From an uncultured Clostridia bacterium (GTDB lineage Bacteria > Bacillota > Clostridia > Oscillospirales > Ruminococcaceae), in the NCBI GenBank assembly GCA_947385505.1, contig CANDLP010000018.1, positions 1-14,233 of the forward strand: a DNA stretch of 14,233 nt, in the 5' to 3' direction. Under the pieces are notes generated by a model that was not told where the DNA came from, did no database searches, and was given only the letters and a program-made list of their open reading frames with translations. Made by a program: the position numbers and the translations under genes. Within the stretch, counting starts at the first letter, position 1; every line of letters starts with the position of its first letter. Shown one piece after another: positions 1-7,408 of this stretch.

Positions 1-913
1 TGGGGTCAGGCGGAATAAACGACGTTGCGGCAGAACCTTCTTCAAGTTTCATCCACTTTATGTAAATCGCGCCGCTAAAACCACTAATCGCTATGAAAAG
101 TACGTTAGGGTCACCAGCCGTTTCGTAATTTATAGAAAACGACACGGTTGTAAACGCATTCGAGTTTTCTAAGCGCATACGCGAACCGTTTATTGCACTT
201 ACGCTATAGTTGGCTTCGCCTTCTGTCTTATAGCAGATCGTTAAAGTATAAGATTTACCGACATAGCTTGAATCCCAATTTAAATATTGAACAAAACCTT
301 GGTTATTTTCGCAAATCAATTTTACGCCGTCAGAAACGACATAGGTTTTAAGGGGGTGAATATTTTCCCATCCGTCGACAGTTTTCATAATCCCAACATA
401 TTCGCTTTTTCCTCTTTGGTTGATTTTAAAGTCGGGATTGATCAGCAAATTCGGATTGCTCTGCGTCAACTCCTCCGCGCTTTTTCCGCCTACTGTATCC
501 GCATTGCCTCCGTTTGCGGGTAAAGAGGCGGGAATGTCGCTTTTCTCTGCATAGTCCTCTAACTTCGTATCAACACTCGCATTTGTAGCATACGCCTTAA
601 GAGTATCGCTAAGCTGTTGCTGAGTTACCCCACCACCTCCGCCCCCTCCTTTGGGGGCGGGCTTAAAAAAATTAAACTCCTTATTTCCGCTGAGTACCGC
701 CACATCGCCCGTACCCAGCACAAAAACCTCCTCATAATCCGTATGAATAACAACGCTTTCCCCGGGCTGAATGGGCGTAACTGTTTCTTTTGCCGGATCA
801 ACGCCCGGTTCAGGGCTTGCATACATCACCGAATCTCCGTTATTTTTGATACTGGTATACATACCGTATACTTCAATCCTTTTTTCGCTTCCGTCAAGCG
901 TAAATTGTGCCAT
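1..913 (-). CDS. Tail fibre / receptor-binding-type protein, C-terminus beyond the window
   Basis: The frame is open from the ATG at 913 to the left edge (304 residues, no stop), so the gene is cut by the window. GGAAAGGA lies 8 nt before the ATG. Residues 1-85 form a small N-terminal domain that I do not recognise. A run of seven glycines (89-95) is a flexible linker. Next is a polar helical part, then NADTVGGKSAEEL (137-149), a motif common in phage fibre shafts. LLINPDFKINQRG (156-168) resembles the start of a jelly-roll, carbohydrate-binding-like fibre domain. The last visible residues (WMKLEEGSAATSFIPPDP) match the usual end of that domain. The likely role is host recognition at the tail tip or as a side fibre. 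It begins only 16 nt after the tape-measure stop, where a distal tail protein would be expected. The fibre call rests on motifs; the N-terminal attachment domain is unassigned. Confidence 0.8.
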   Translation of the reverse strand, partial: MAQFTLDGSEKRIEVYGMYTSIKNNGDSVMYASPEPGVDPAKETVTPIQPGESVVIHTDYEEVFVLGTGDVAVLSGNKEFNFFKPAPKGGGGGGGVTQQQLSDTLKAYATNASVDTKLEDYAEKSDIPASLPANGGNADTVGGKSAEELTQSNPNLLINPDFKINQRGKSEYVGIMKTVDGWENIHPLKTYVVSDGVKLICENNQGFVQYLNWDSSYVGKSYTLTICYKTEGEANYSVSAINGSRMRLENSNAFTTVSFSINYETAGDPNVLFIAISGFSGAIYIKWMKLEEGSAATSFIPPDP

Positions 914-929
914 TTTACACGTCCTTTCC

Positions 930-3857
930 TTAATAAGCGTATCCGTCAATCCTCTTAGCGTCGTTTATATCCTCGATAAACGCCCTTGCCACTTCAAGCC
1001 CGTTTTGAAGCTGAACCACCACAATAAGCGGCTGTTTTTCTCCTGAAAATCCGCCCGAATAGCCCGCATTGCTTCTGTCCGCCGAATAATTATCATAATA
1101 ATTCCTTTTCTTATTCACTTCCACATCGGCAACGGCGGTAAAGTCCATTTGGTCATTCATATCCTTTCGGATACCGTCAAACTCCTCATCGAACCCTTTG
1201 CCGATACCCAACGCCATATTTTCGCCCATTTCGGCAAAAACGGTGGAAGGGGAATGAATGCCGAGAAAATCTTTGATACCGTCAACGATCCCTCCGAAAA
1301 AGCCTGTTATCTGATCCCAGAGCCATTGCCCTGCGTTTGTTATGCCTTCCCATATACCTTTTAACAGATTGCTGCCTATTTCAACAATAGACCCTGCCAT
1401 AGACCCGAAAGCGTTAACTATTCCTTCAATAATTTTCGGAACGGATTTTACTATTTCGATAATAATTTTTGGAGTATTTTCAACAAGCGCAACAAAAAGC
1501 TGAACGCCTGCCAAAATGATTTTATCAAGATTCTCCATAAGAGCATTGGTGATACCCTGTATAATTTGCGGTATTGCCAAAACAATCTGCGAAATGATCA
1601 TGGGAAGATTGCCTATAAGCGCCACAAACAAATCCAATCCGCCTTGAATGATAGCCGGCAGACTATCCATAAGCGCCCCTATAATCCCGCTTATAATATC
1701 CGGAATAACCTCAACGATTTTTGCGATAATTTCGGGCAATGCCGCTATAAGCGAAGTCAAAAGCTGAATACCCGCGTTTATAATAAGCGGTATGCTTTCC
1801 AAAATACCGGTAACAAGGCTTTCTATCACCACAGGCAGCATTTCGAGAAGCGTAGGAATAGACTCGATTATCCCTTGTCCCAAAGCTATAAGGATATCCA
1901 ATCCCGCTTGAATAATTACCGGAAGATTATCTTTTACAAATACAACCAGAGCCTCAATGATATTCTTAACGCCTGTAACAAGCATAGGAATATTTTCGGC
2001 TATCCCTTGACCTATTGCTTTTAAAATATCCAGACCCGCTGTAAGCAGCTTAGGCAGATTATTTTGAATAATGCTTACAAGACCGTTAATAAGTTTAGGA
2101 ACAGTATCGGCTATCAGAGTGCTGTTTGATATACTGTCCGCAATAGCGGTAAGCGCTTCGGTTATCCCGCTTATGATAATCGTCGAGTTGCCTATTATCA
2201 TCGGAACGATTTCCCGTATCCCTGTTTCAATCAGTTCTCCCGCTTTACCGATAAACTCAGGCAAAGCCCCTATAACATCCCTGACAATGGTAAAAAAACC
2301 TTCCGCAAAAACAGGCGCGTTTTCCAGAACCCCGTAAATAAGATTTTCAAGCAATAACCGCCCCGCCTTAACAAATTCGGGTATGTAGTCTGCTGCCATA
2401 GCAATACCGTCGGCAAGCACATCGCCGATTGCGGCGAACCCGCCTTCCATACCGCCTTCCGAGAAGGCGCTTACAATCTGCCCGATACCGTCCGTGCCAA
2501 ACTGTACAAATTGGCGAAGAGAGGGAGTAAGCTGATCCGATAACTCGATCTGCGCGCCTTCCATAGCGGATTGAAACTTTGTTATATCACCTGCAAGGTT
2601 ATCCGTCATAACCTCTGCCATGTCTTTTGCCGCGCCCTCTGATTCATTAACAGCTTCAGTCAGCTTTTTAAAATCTTCCTCCGAAGCATTTATTATAGCC
2701 AACATACCACTCGAAGCTTCCTGTCCAAATAGGGTTGCGGCGGTTTCTGCTTTTTCCGCTTCCGTAAGTCCCGCAAAAGAGTCTCTAAGCTGTACTATAA
2801 TTTCGTTAAGGGATTTCATTTCCCCCTCGGAATCAGTAAGAAGATTATTTTGTATTCCTGCTTCCTCGTCATACCCTGCTTGGGCAGCCTGTAATTCCTC
2901 AGTTGCATCCGCAAGCTTTCTCTGCGCCGTTTCAAGGCTTATAGCCGCCTTTTGCGCTTGCGCTGAATTAGCTCCGTACTTAGAAACTGCGTTGTTATAG
3001 CTTATCTGCGCTTTTTCTGCCGCCGCTGTCTTATCTGCCACTTTGCCTTGAAGCTTGTCTATTTTAGCTTCATCAAATACGTGCTCCGTTTGAACGGTAG
3101 CAAGCCCAAGGTTAACCATAGCGGCTTGCATATCTTCGGTAGGCTTTACAAGACGTGTCAGCGCCCCTCTTAACGATGTACCGGCTTGACTTGCTTTAAT
3201 TCCGCTGTTAGCCATTAACCCTATCGCTACCGCTGTGTCCTCAGCATTAAAGCCTAATGTACCCGCAATGGGAGCCACATATTTAAATGTTTCTCCCATC
3301 ATGCTTACATTAGTATTGGCACTGGAACTTGCTGTTGCAAGAATGTCAGCAAAGCGTCCGCTGTCCGAAGCAGAAAGTCCGAAAGCTGTCAAAGCGTCCG
3401 TGACAATATCCGAGGTAGTAGCCAAATCCTCGCCCGAAGCTGCCGCAAGATTCATAATGCCCTCGATACCGCCTAACATATCTTCGGTTTCCCAACCTGC
3501 CATAGCCATATATGACATAGCCTCGGCACTTTCAGAAGCCGAAAATACGGTTTTTGACCCCATTTCGATTGCCTTATCTCTAAGCGCGTCAAAATCATCA
3601 CCGACCGCTCCGCTTATAGCGGCGACATTTGACATAGTGCTGTCAAACTCCATACCAGCGTCCACCGCGCTTTTGGCAAAGCCGACAACCGCTCCCGTAG
3701 AAGCCGTAAGCGCCGCCGCCGTAGCCTTAACGCCGCTCGCAATTCCATTCTTAAGCTTTTCGCCAAACCCCTGCGCCTGTCCCTCTGCCTCGCTTATGCC
3801 CTTGTCAAAAGCGGATTTGTTGAGGGTAAGCACGGCGGCTAATTCAAATAGCGTCAT
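930..3857 (-). CDS. Phage tail tape measure protein
   Basis: 975 residues. It sets tail length, recruits chaperones during tail assembly and is ejected at infection. Residues about 60-240 match the PhageMin_Tail/TP901 core (ISGAVGDDFDALRDKAIEMG, then SGIKASQAGTSLRGALTRLVKP). An alanine- and glutamate-rich coiled coil covers about 262-335. A long hydrophobic alpha-helical part (about 490-830) includes five tandem 44-residue repeats at 607-826. The conserved tape-measure C-terminal signature FLGIHSPSTVFAEMGENMALGIGKGF lies at about 864-889. The start ATG at 3857 follows GGGGGATACATA and overlaps the upstream chaperone frame by 14 nt. At roughly 0.15 nm per residue, a value known from other siphophages, the tail would be about 145 nm unless the protein is processed. 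It follows the chaperone genes as expected. The call is very secure. Confidence 0.97.
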   Translation of the reverse strand: MTLFELAAVLTLNKSAFDKGISEAEGQAQGFGEKLKNGIASGVKATAAALTASTGAVVGFAKSAVDAGMEFDSTMSNVAAISGAVGDDFDALRDKAIEMGSKTVFSASESAEAMSYMAMAGWETEDMLGGIEGIMNLAAASGEDLATTSDIVTDALTAFGLSASDSGRFADILATASSSANTNVSMMGETFKYVAPIAGTLGFNAEDTAVAIGLMANSGIKASQAGTSLRGALTRLVKPTEDMQAAMVNLGLATVQTEHVFDEAKIDKLQGKVADKTAAAEKAQISYNNAVSKYGANSAQAQKAAISLETAQRKLADATEELQAAQAGYDEEAGIQNNLLTDSEGEMKSLNEIIVQLRDSFAGLTEAEKAETAATLFGQEASSGMLAIINASEEDFKKLTEAVNESEGAAKDMAEVMTDNLAGDITKFQSAMEGAQIELSDQLTPSLRQFVQFGTDGIGQIVSAFSEGGMEGGFAAIGDVLADGIAMAADYIPEFVKAGRLLLENLIYGVLENAPVFAEGFFTIVRDVIGALPEFIGKAGELIETGIREIVPMIIGNSTIIISGITEALTAIADSISNSTLIADTVPKLINGLVSIIQNNLPKLLTAGLDILKAIGQGIAENIPMLVTGVKNIIEALVVFVKDNLPVIIQAGLDILIALGQGIIESIPTLLEMLPVVIESLVTGILESIPLIINAGIQLLTSLIAALPEIIAKIVEVIPDIISGIIGALMDSLPAIIQGGLDLFVALIGNLPMIISQIVLAIPQIIQGITNALMENLDKIILAGVQLFVALVENTPKIIIEIVKSVPKIIEGIVNAFGSMAGSIVEIGSNLLKGIWEGITNAGQWLWDQITGFFGGIVDGIKDFLGIHSPSTVFAEMGENMALGIGKGFDEEFDGIRKDMNDQMDFTAVADVEVNKKRNYYDNYSADRSNAGYSGGFSGEKQPLIVVVQLQNGLEVARAFIEDINDAKRIDGYAY
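1380..2039 (-). repeat. Five tandem 44-residue (132-nt) repeats inside the tape measure gene
   Basis: Units start at residues 607, 651, 695, 739 and 783 with AGLDIL, AGLDIL, AGIQLL, GGLDLF and AGVQLF, and every interval is exactly 44 codons. Within a unit, [LI]P..I[IL] steps recur with spacings near 11, 15 and 18 residues. The DNA has diverged, but the protein period is exact. 44 is four times 11, the helical period often seen in tape measures. Confidence 0.85.
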
Positions 3858-4191
3858 TATGTATCCCCCACTTTTCCCTCAAATTTGCTAACATTGTATC
3901 AATTCTTTCTTTGGTTTCCTCTGCTGTTTCCGTATCCTCGTTTGATTTTGTGGGACGCAAGATTTCTATAAAGCGGTTTTTAAGTACTGATGGCGTTTTA
4001 TACCCCATAATACAGTTTTTAGAGATTGCTTGAAGGGTATCGGTGACATAAGTTTTATATATCAAGTTTTCTTGCTCCTTATTGTATCTTGCAATGCAAA
4101 ACCTTAAAAAAGGAGTTATTTTTTTTGCTCCTTGATACTCACCATAGGCTTGCCATATTATGTCGTTTCCTCCGCTTTGGTAAAAGAGCTG
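3844..4191 (-). CDS. Tail assembly chaperone, frameshift extension (gpT part of gpGT)
   Basis: This frame has no start of its own in the normal position. It is open from 4236 down to the stop at 3844 and so overlaps the end of the upstream chaperone gene. A -1 shift at the slippery run 4191-4200 adds 115 residues to the first 118 of the upstream protein, giving a fusion of about 233 residues. The extension reads NDIIWQAYGEYQG..KITPFLRFCIARYN..YVTDTLQAISKN, typical of the second chaperone part in Gram-positive siphophages. It ends in a charged tail. By analogy with lambda gpG/gpGT, the fusion bridges the tape measure and tail tube protein. A TTG at 4065 preceded by AAGGAG at 9 nt could also give a 73-residue internal product. 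That is possible, but it would cut through the conserved part. Confidence 0.8.
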   Translation of the reverse strand, partial: QLFYQSGGNDIIWQAYGEYQGAKKITPFLRFCIARYNKEQENLIYKTYVTDTLQAISKNCIMGYKTPSVLKNRFIEILRPTKSNEDTETAEETKERIDTMLANLREKWGIHNDAI

Positions 4192-4544
4192 AAAAAATTT
4201 AAAAATACTTTGTCGCTGATCATTCCATAAATATCGTCATAAAGGTTTCCCACGGTCATATCTTTTAAATATTCCTCTTCGGAAACACCGTTGACAAAGG
4301 AAAAGTATTCGGCAAGTTCCGCTTTTGCATATCTCATAAGGTTAGGAATATGAGACATTATTCGATTAGAAAAGAAAACTTGCGCCGCTTCTGCGCCGCT
4401 TTTACTGGCTAAATTAAATTTTTTTTCAAGGTCATTTTTGAAAAGCATATCCTTAAAATATTGGTTTTTACTTAATTTTTCAATTTTTTCAAGCGCCAAA
4501 TCCAAAACATCGGCGCCATTCAAATTCATATCTTTTAACTGCAT
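4158..4544 (-). CDS. Tail assembly chaperone (gpG-like)
   Basis: 128 residues from the ATG at 4544, the start of MQLKDMNLNGADVLDLALEK. I chose this start because AGAAAGGA lies 7-8 nt upstream and it leaves a 16-nt gap after the major tail protein. The in-frame start at 4589 would add a lysine-rich stretch that is simply the gap read through. The protein is mainly helical and acidic at the C-terminus, as in gpG-type chaperones that coat the tape measure before tube assembly. Its position between major tail protein and tape measure, and the conserved second frame behind it, are the main evidence; the sequence alone is not distinctive. Confidence 0.85.
   Translation of the reverse strand: MQLKDMNLNGADVLDLALEKIEKLSKNQYFKDMLFKNDLEKKFNLASKSGAEAAQVFFSNRIMSHIPNLMRYAKAELAEYFSFVNGVSEEEYLKDMTVGNLYDDIYGMISDKVFLNFFSSFTKAEETT
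4191..4200 (-). promoter_or_regulatory. -1 programmed ribosomal frameshift site
   Basis: On the coding strand the zero-frame codons are TTA AAT TTT TTC AGC. Two overlapping heptamers fit X XXY YYZ in the correct frame: A AAT TTT (4200-4194) and T TTT TTC (4197-4191). Slipping back one base enters the frame of the gpT extension, which is closed upstream by a TGA at 4237-4239. The shift must therefore occur between 4236 and the zero-frame stop at 4158. No strong downstream pseudoknot is obvious. Confidence 0.75.
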
Positions 4545-4560
4545 ATTTTTTCCTTTCTTC

Positions 4561-5199
4561 TTATTCTTCTTCCGCCAGAATATTATCAATATTAGTTGTT
4601 TCGGATCGTGTGTTGTCTGCTGTTTCTTCGGGGGGATCTATTATGTAATATTCAACTGCGTCAACGTCTTGTGTTTGTAAGGATGAATAAGCTGTAAATG
4701 TACAATTAAACGAACCCGTTTCATCATTTGAGGAACTGAAATCAAGTCCGCCCGTTGAGAGCGTGTCAGGGAAATGCGCCACCATTGCTCCGCCGTTTGT
4801 TTTTCCGAAAACAATCCACAAAGGTGCAAAATCTTTATTTTCAAGATAGTTTCTCAATACCAATTTTGTACCTTCCAAATCAGCCGCTCCAACCGCTCGT
4901 TTAACCATTTCAGTGGTTGCACTCTTAGCTGTAAAAGTTATTGTATGAGTTCTCTGACTCAGTTCAGCAAGCTCTTTAGTGTTTTTCTTAACATTGTCAA
5001 CTTGTTCTCCCCTATCAGAGGTTTCCATTGTGGAACTCACTTTTATACCGCCTGATGTTGCGCATAAAAAGTCTTCATTAGTATAGTTTAATGTTTCTGT
5101 GTCGAAATTTTTTAGAACAACTCCTGAGCCTTTTATAAGATGATTAAATGTGTCTTCCGGCACTCTAAAGAATTTGTTTTTTTGAAATTTATCAGCCAC
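4561..5199 (-). CDS. Major tail (tube) protein
   Basis: 212 residues from a GTG at 5199 with GAAAGGA 8 nt upstream; no closer ATG fits. The sequence is rich in alternating beta-strand segments (THTITFTAKSATTEMVKRAVG, GSFNCTFTAYSSLQ), as in tail tube subunits of the phi13/TP901 type, and its length is usual for that group. Residues 30-60 (VVLKNFDTETLNYTNEDFLCATSGGIKVS) look like the N-terminal strand region. The C-terminal 30 residues are acidic and probably disordered. It lies between the tail terminator and the tail chaperone, the fixed place of the tube gene in siphophages. The tube polymerises around the tape measure. Confidence 0.85.
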   Translation of the reverse strand: MADKFQKNKFFRVPEDTFNHLIKGSGVVLKNFDTETLNYTNEDFLCATSGGIKVSSTMETSDRGEQVDNVKKNTKELAELSQRTHTITFTAKSATTEMVKRAVGAADLEGTKLVLRNYLENKDFAPLWIVFGKTNGGAMVAHFPDTLSTGGLDFSSSNDETGSFNCTFTAYSSLQTQDVDAVEYYIIDPPEETADNTRSETTNIDNILAEEE

Positions 5200-5214
5200 T
5201 TTATTTTCCTTTCT

Positions 5215-5586
5215 TCAATATGCGGTTAAAAATTCAACCGTAATGTTAATCAAAATCCGCCTTACGCTGTCATCCTCATCGCTCATTCTCTGCGCGAAAG
5301 GCGAACCCCTCTTTATCCAGCAATAGCCCGTATCAATTTTAACGGGCATTGTCTCGTTTATCTTTTCCGCTATTTCCTCCGCCTTAAGCGTCGCCGCCTC
5401 CCAGCTTGACGAACGATACCACACAGACCCCGTAAGTCCTACTTCATTGCCGATATTATCCTCTTTCACATCATAGGTAATATAAGGCATTTTCGGAGAG
5501 CCTGTCCCGGAAGGCACCGTGCTTTCGTCATACGCGTCAAGTCCGAAAGAGCTCCAAAACATGTGTAAAGCCTGCGCCTTATTCAT
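5215..5586 (-). CDS. Tail terminator / tail completion protein
   Basis: 123 residues. It contains MPYITYDVKEDNIGNEVGLTGSVWYRSSSWEAATLKAEEIAEKI and ends in SVRRILINITVEFLTAY, the fold pattern of small minor structural proteins that cap the tail tube next to the head-tail connector (SPP1 gp17/lambda gpU type). The ATG at 5586 overlaps the end of the upstream gene by 8 nt, with GGAG about 10 nt before it, so the two are probably translationally coupled. The position immediately before the tail tube gene supports the role. The family is assigned from pattern and place, not from a catalytic motif. Confidence 0.75.
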   Translation of the reverse strand: MNKAQALHMFWSSFGLDAYDESTVPSGTGSPKMPYITYDVKEDNIGNEVGLTGSVWYRSSSWEAATLKAEEIAEKINETMPVKIDTGYCWIKRGSPFAQRMSDEDDSVRRILINITVEFLTAY

Positions 5587-5953
5587 CCGTAAGCTCCCAC
5601 TCCTCCGCTATGCACTGCCGCATATTAAGCCCCGCGCTTGCGGGAGTGGCTTTATCGCTTTTGGAAGTAACGCGGAATATTTTTTCGGGCAACTTTGTTC
5701 CGTCCTTAAGCTTACAGGCAAGGCGCTTAAAAACATCGTGATAATCAAGCACAATCGTTTTAACGGTTGTCACGGTGTACAATCCCGTCACCCCCTGCTT
5801 TTCTCCTATACGCGCCTGCATAGAGCTGTCAAAGGTTATTGCCGCCGAGAACTCCGCGCCCTCTGTCCACTCCGATGTAAACCCGCCGTAGCCGTCGGGT
5901 TTCGTCCGTTTATCAAGCATAACGCATTTTGTCATACTTTCTTCTAAAAGCAT
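5579..5953 (-). CDS. Head closure (stopper) protein, minor capsid type
   Basis: 124 residues. The opening region KRTKPDGYGGFTSEWTEGAEFSAAI is typical of head-tail joining or stopper proteins (SPP1 gp16/HK97 gp9-like), which form a ring under the adaptor and keep DNA in the filled head. The middle holds VTGLYTVTTVKTIVLDYHDVFKRL. The start at 5953 has a near-ideal ribosome site (AGGAGGTG, 6 nt). It lies 11 nt after the adaptor gene and overlaps the tail terminator by 8 nt. A second ATG at residue 7 lacks an equally good ribosome site. Confidence 0.75.
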   Translation of the reverse strand: MLLEESMTKCVMLDKRTKPDGYGGFTSEWTEGAEFSAAITFDSSMQARIGEKQGVTGLYTVTTVKTIVLDYHDVFKRLACKLKDGTKLPEKIFRVTSKSDKATPASAGLNMRQCIAEEWELTDE

Positions 5954-5964
5954 ATAAGCACCTC

Positions 5965-6396
5965 CTATATTTTTCTGTACCTGTTAAGCTTTGACCCGAA
6001 GGTGCTCCTTAAAGCCGCCTCTCTGCCGCCCGCCGCCGCTCCGAGATTATAAGAATATCCCTCGAAGCTTTCCGACTGATACACTCCGTTTAACGCTTTT
6101 TCGTTTGCTTTGCTCCACTCTGCAATATCCGAAACAAGCTTGACAAAATTCTTCGGCATATACATAACGCTTACCGTTCCCGTGAAAATCTCATCTGTAA
6201 GTCCTCCGCCGTTAAACAGATACGCCCCGTCATTGCTTCGGCTGCCCGTTATGCGGACATAGCAGTCCTTAGGCAAGGGCAGCGCCTCCGAGATTTTCCC
6301 GTCCTCAACAGTTACCAAGCCCCAATATCCTTCGCCGCCGTCAAACCAGTTATTGATAAGCGCGCATATATCGTTAAGAACCGCTATATCCAACAT
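5965..6396 (-). CDS. Head-tail connector (adaptor) protein
   Basis: 143 residues with AAAGGAG 6 nt before the ATG. The N-terminus is helical (LNDICALINNWFDGG), the centre is beta-rich, and the C-terminus FEGYSYNLGAAAGGREAALRSTFGSKLNRYRKI has the SYS..W/F..LN.YR.. pattern seen in phage adaptor-type connectors. The adaptor binds beneath the portal and receives the stopper. It lies 17 nt downstream of the capsid gene, which is the normal place for the adaptor. The role is inferred mainly from position and the C-terminal pattern. Confidence 0.7.
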   Translation of the reverse strand: MLDIAVLNDICALINNWFDGGEGYWGLVTVEDGKISEALPLPKDCYVRITGSRSNDGAYLFNGGGLTDEIFTGTVSVMYMPKNFVKLVSDIAEWSKANEKALNGVYQSESFEGYSYNLGAAAGGREAALRSTFGSKLNRYRKI

Positions 6397-6413
6397 TTCA
6401 GGCTCCTTTCCGT

Positions 6414-7391
6414 TTACTTCTCGGCGGTGGTTTTAGCTGTGCTTTTTGCGGGAGGGGCAGACGCAGCCGTAGGAGCAGCAGAAGCAGCAACGCCGCCGCT
6501 TGTTGCAGGCGTGATTGTTCCTTTAATAACACCTTCCGCATACTCTACCAAGAACTGAATGCCACTCATTACAAGGCTTTCAATCTGTGCCCTTTGCTCG
6601 TCCTGATAGCCGCTCTTGATACCGATATAGCCAAGCTGGTCAGCGGTCAAACTGAATGCCTGAGCAATATCGCCGTTCATTGTCAGGTAATACATAATGA
6701 AATTTTCTTTTGCAGTGGCTATAAATGTGCCCTTTGTTATACGGGAATGCATTATAACCGTACCAAGCCCCAAAAAGTTTTCGATATAATTCATACCGAA
6801 AGCTGTCTGTACTGTTATATTTGCAGTTCCTAAGTACTCTGAAACATCCAGCGGATTGAGGAAATACACCGCCTCTGCCGTATCGTCCTCAAACTTTACT
6901 TGAAGCTGTCCCCACGCTGCTGCCAATGCTGCCTGCAACCCTAATCCGCTTACCGTAGTTTCGCCTGTAAGGGGATTATTAAGAAAATTAAATAAATTGC
7001 TCCTTATTCCGTTTTGCACAAGCCTTAACAATTTTTCGTCAGTATTGTTAACTGCCTCCTGATAACCCGACTTTTTTATAGCTTCGGCAGACACTGCCTT
7101 GCGCCACTTTTGCAAAGTTATTTCTCCGATAGGTGTCTTTTGGACTTCAAATTGTGAAAGAGGAATAATTTCACCTTCGCCCACATTTCCATCCTGAAGC
7201 GTTCCCGTTATGGAATACACATACATTGTGGTACCCTCCATCATAGGTATCTTTCGGGTAACGCCCAACACCTCCAACAGTTTGTTAAGGCTGTTATGTG
7301 TAAATCTCTGTGTAAAGTCCACTTCACGAACTTTTTTCATCTTATCCAAAGTTATAAGATTGGTTTCTGCTTCTGTTCCTATATTTGGCAT
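6414..7391 (-). CDS. Major capsid protein (HK97 fold)
   Basis: 325 residues, ATG at 7391 with AAAGGA 8 nt upstream. It contains features typical of HK97-fold shell proteins of Gram-positive siphophages: a long N-terminal helical arm (about 1-40), IPMMEGTTMYVYSITGTLQDGNVGEGEIIPLSQ (about 49-81, E-loop region) and AVYFLNPLDVSEYLG in the core. It directly follows the scaffold, as expected. The last 28 residues (298-325) are almost only Ala, Pro, Ser, Thr, Gly and Lys, a low-complexity tail beyond the normal fold. That tail could be surface exposed or bind another virion protein. There is no protease gene and no obvious cleavable N-terminal domain, which agrees with a separate scaffold. Confidence 0.92.
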   Translation of the reverse strand: MPNIGTEAETNLITLDKMKKVREVDFTQRFTHNSLNKLLEVLGVTRKIPMMEGTTMYVYSITGTLQDGNVGEGEIIPLSQFEVQKTPIGEITLQKWRKAVSAEAIKKSGYQEAVNNTDEKLLRLVQNGIRSNLFNFLNNPLTGETTVSGLGLQAALAAAWGQLQVKFEDDTAEAVYFLNPLDVSEYLGTANITVQTAFGMNYIENFLGLGTVIMHSRITKGTFIATAKENFIMYYLTMNGDIAQAFSLTADQLGYIGIKSGYQDEQRAQIESLVMSGIQFLVEYAEGVIKGTITPATSGGVAASAAPTAASAPPAKSTAKTTAEK

Positions 7392-7408
7392 AGTTTTTTC
7401 CTTTCTTT

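Noticed and set aside
3235..3891. Long plus-strand open frames opposite the tape measure and other genes, the longest 218 residues
   Set aside because: They mirror the codon pattern of well supported minus-strand genes, have no plus-strand ribosome sites, and no other gene in the window is on the plus strand.
4118..4127. Run of eight A on the coding strand (A AAA AAA slippery type) in the chaperone extension
   Set aside because: It lies after the zero-frame stop at 4158, so ribosomes in the gpG frame never reach it. The run at 4191-4200 is in the correct window.
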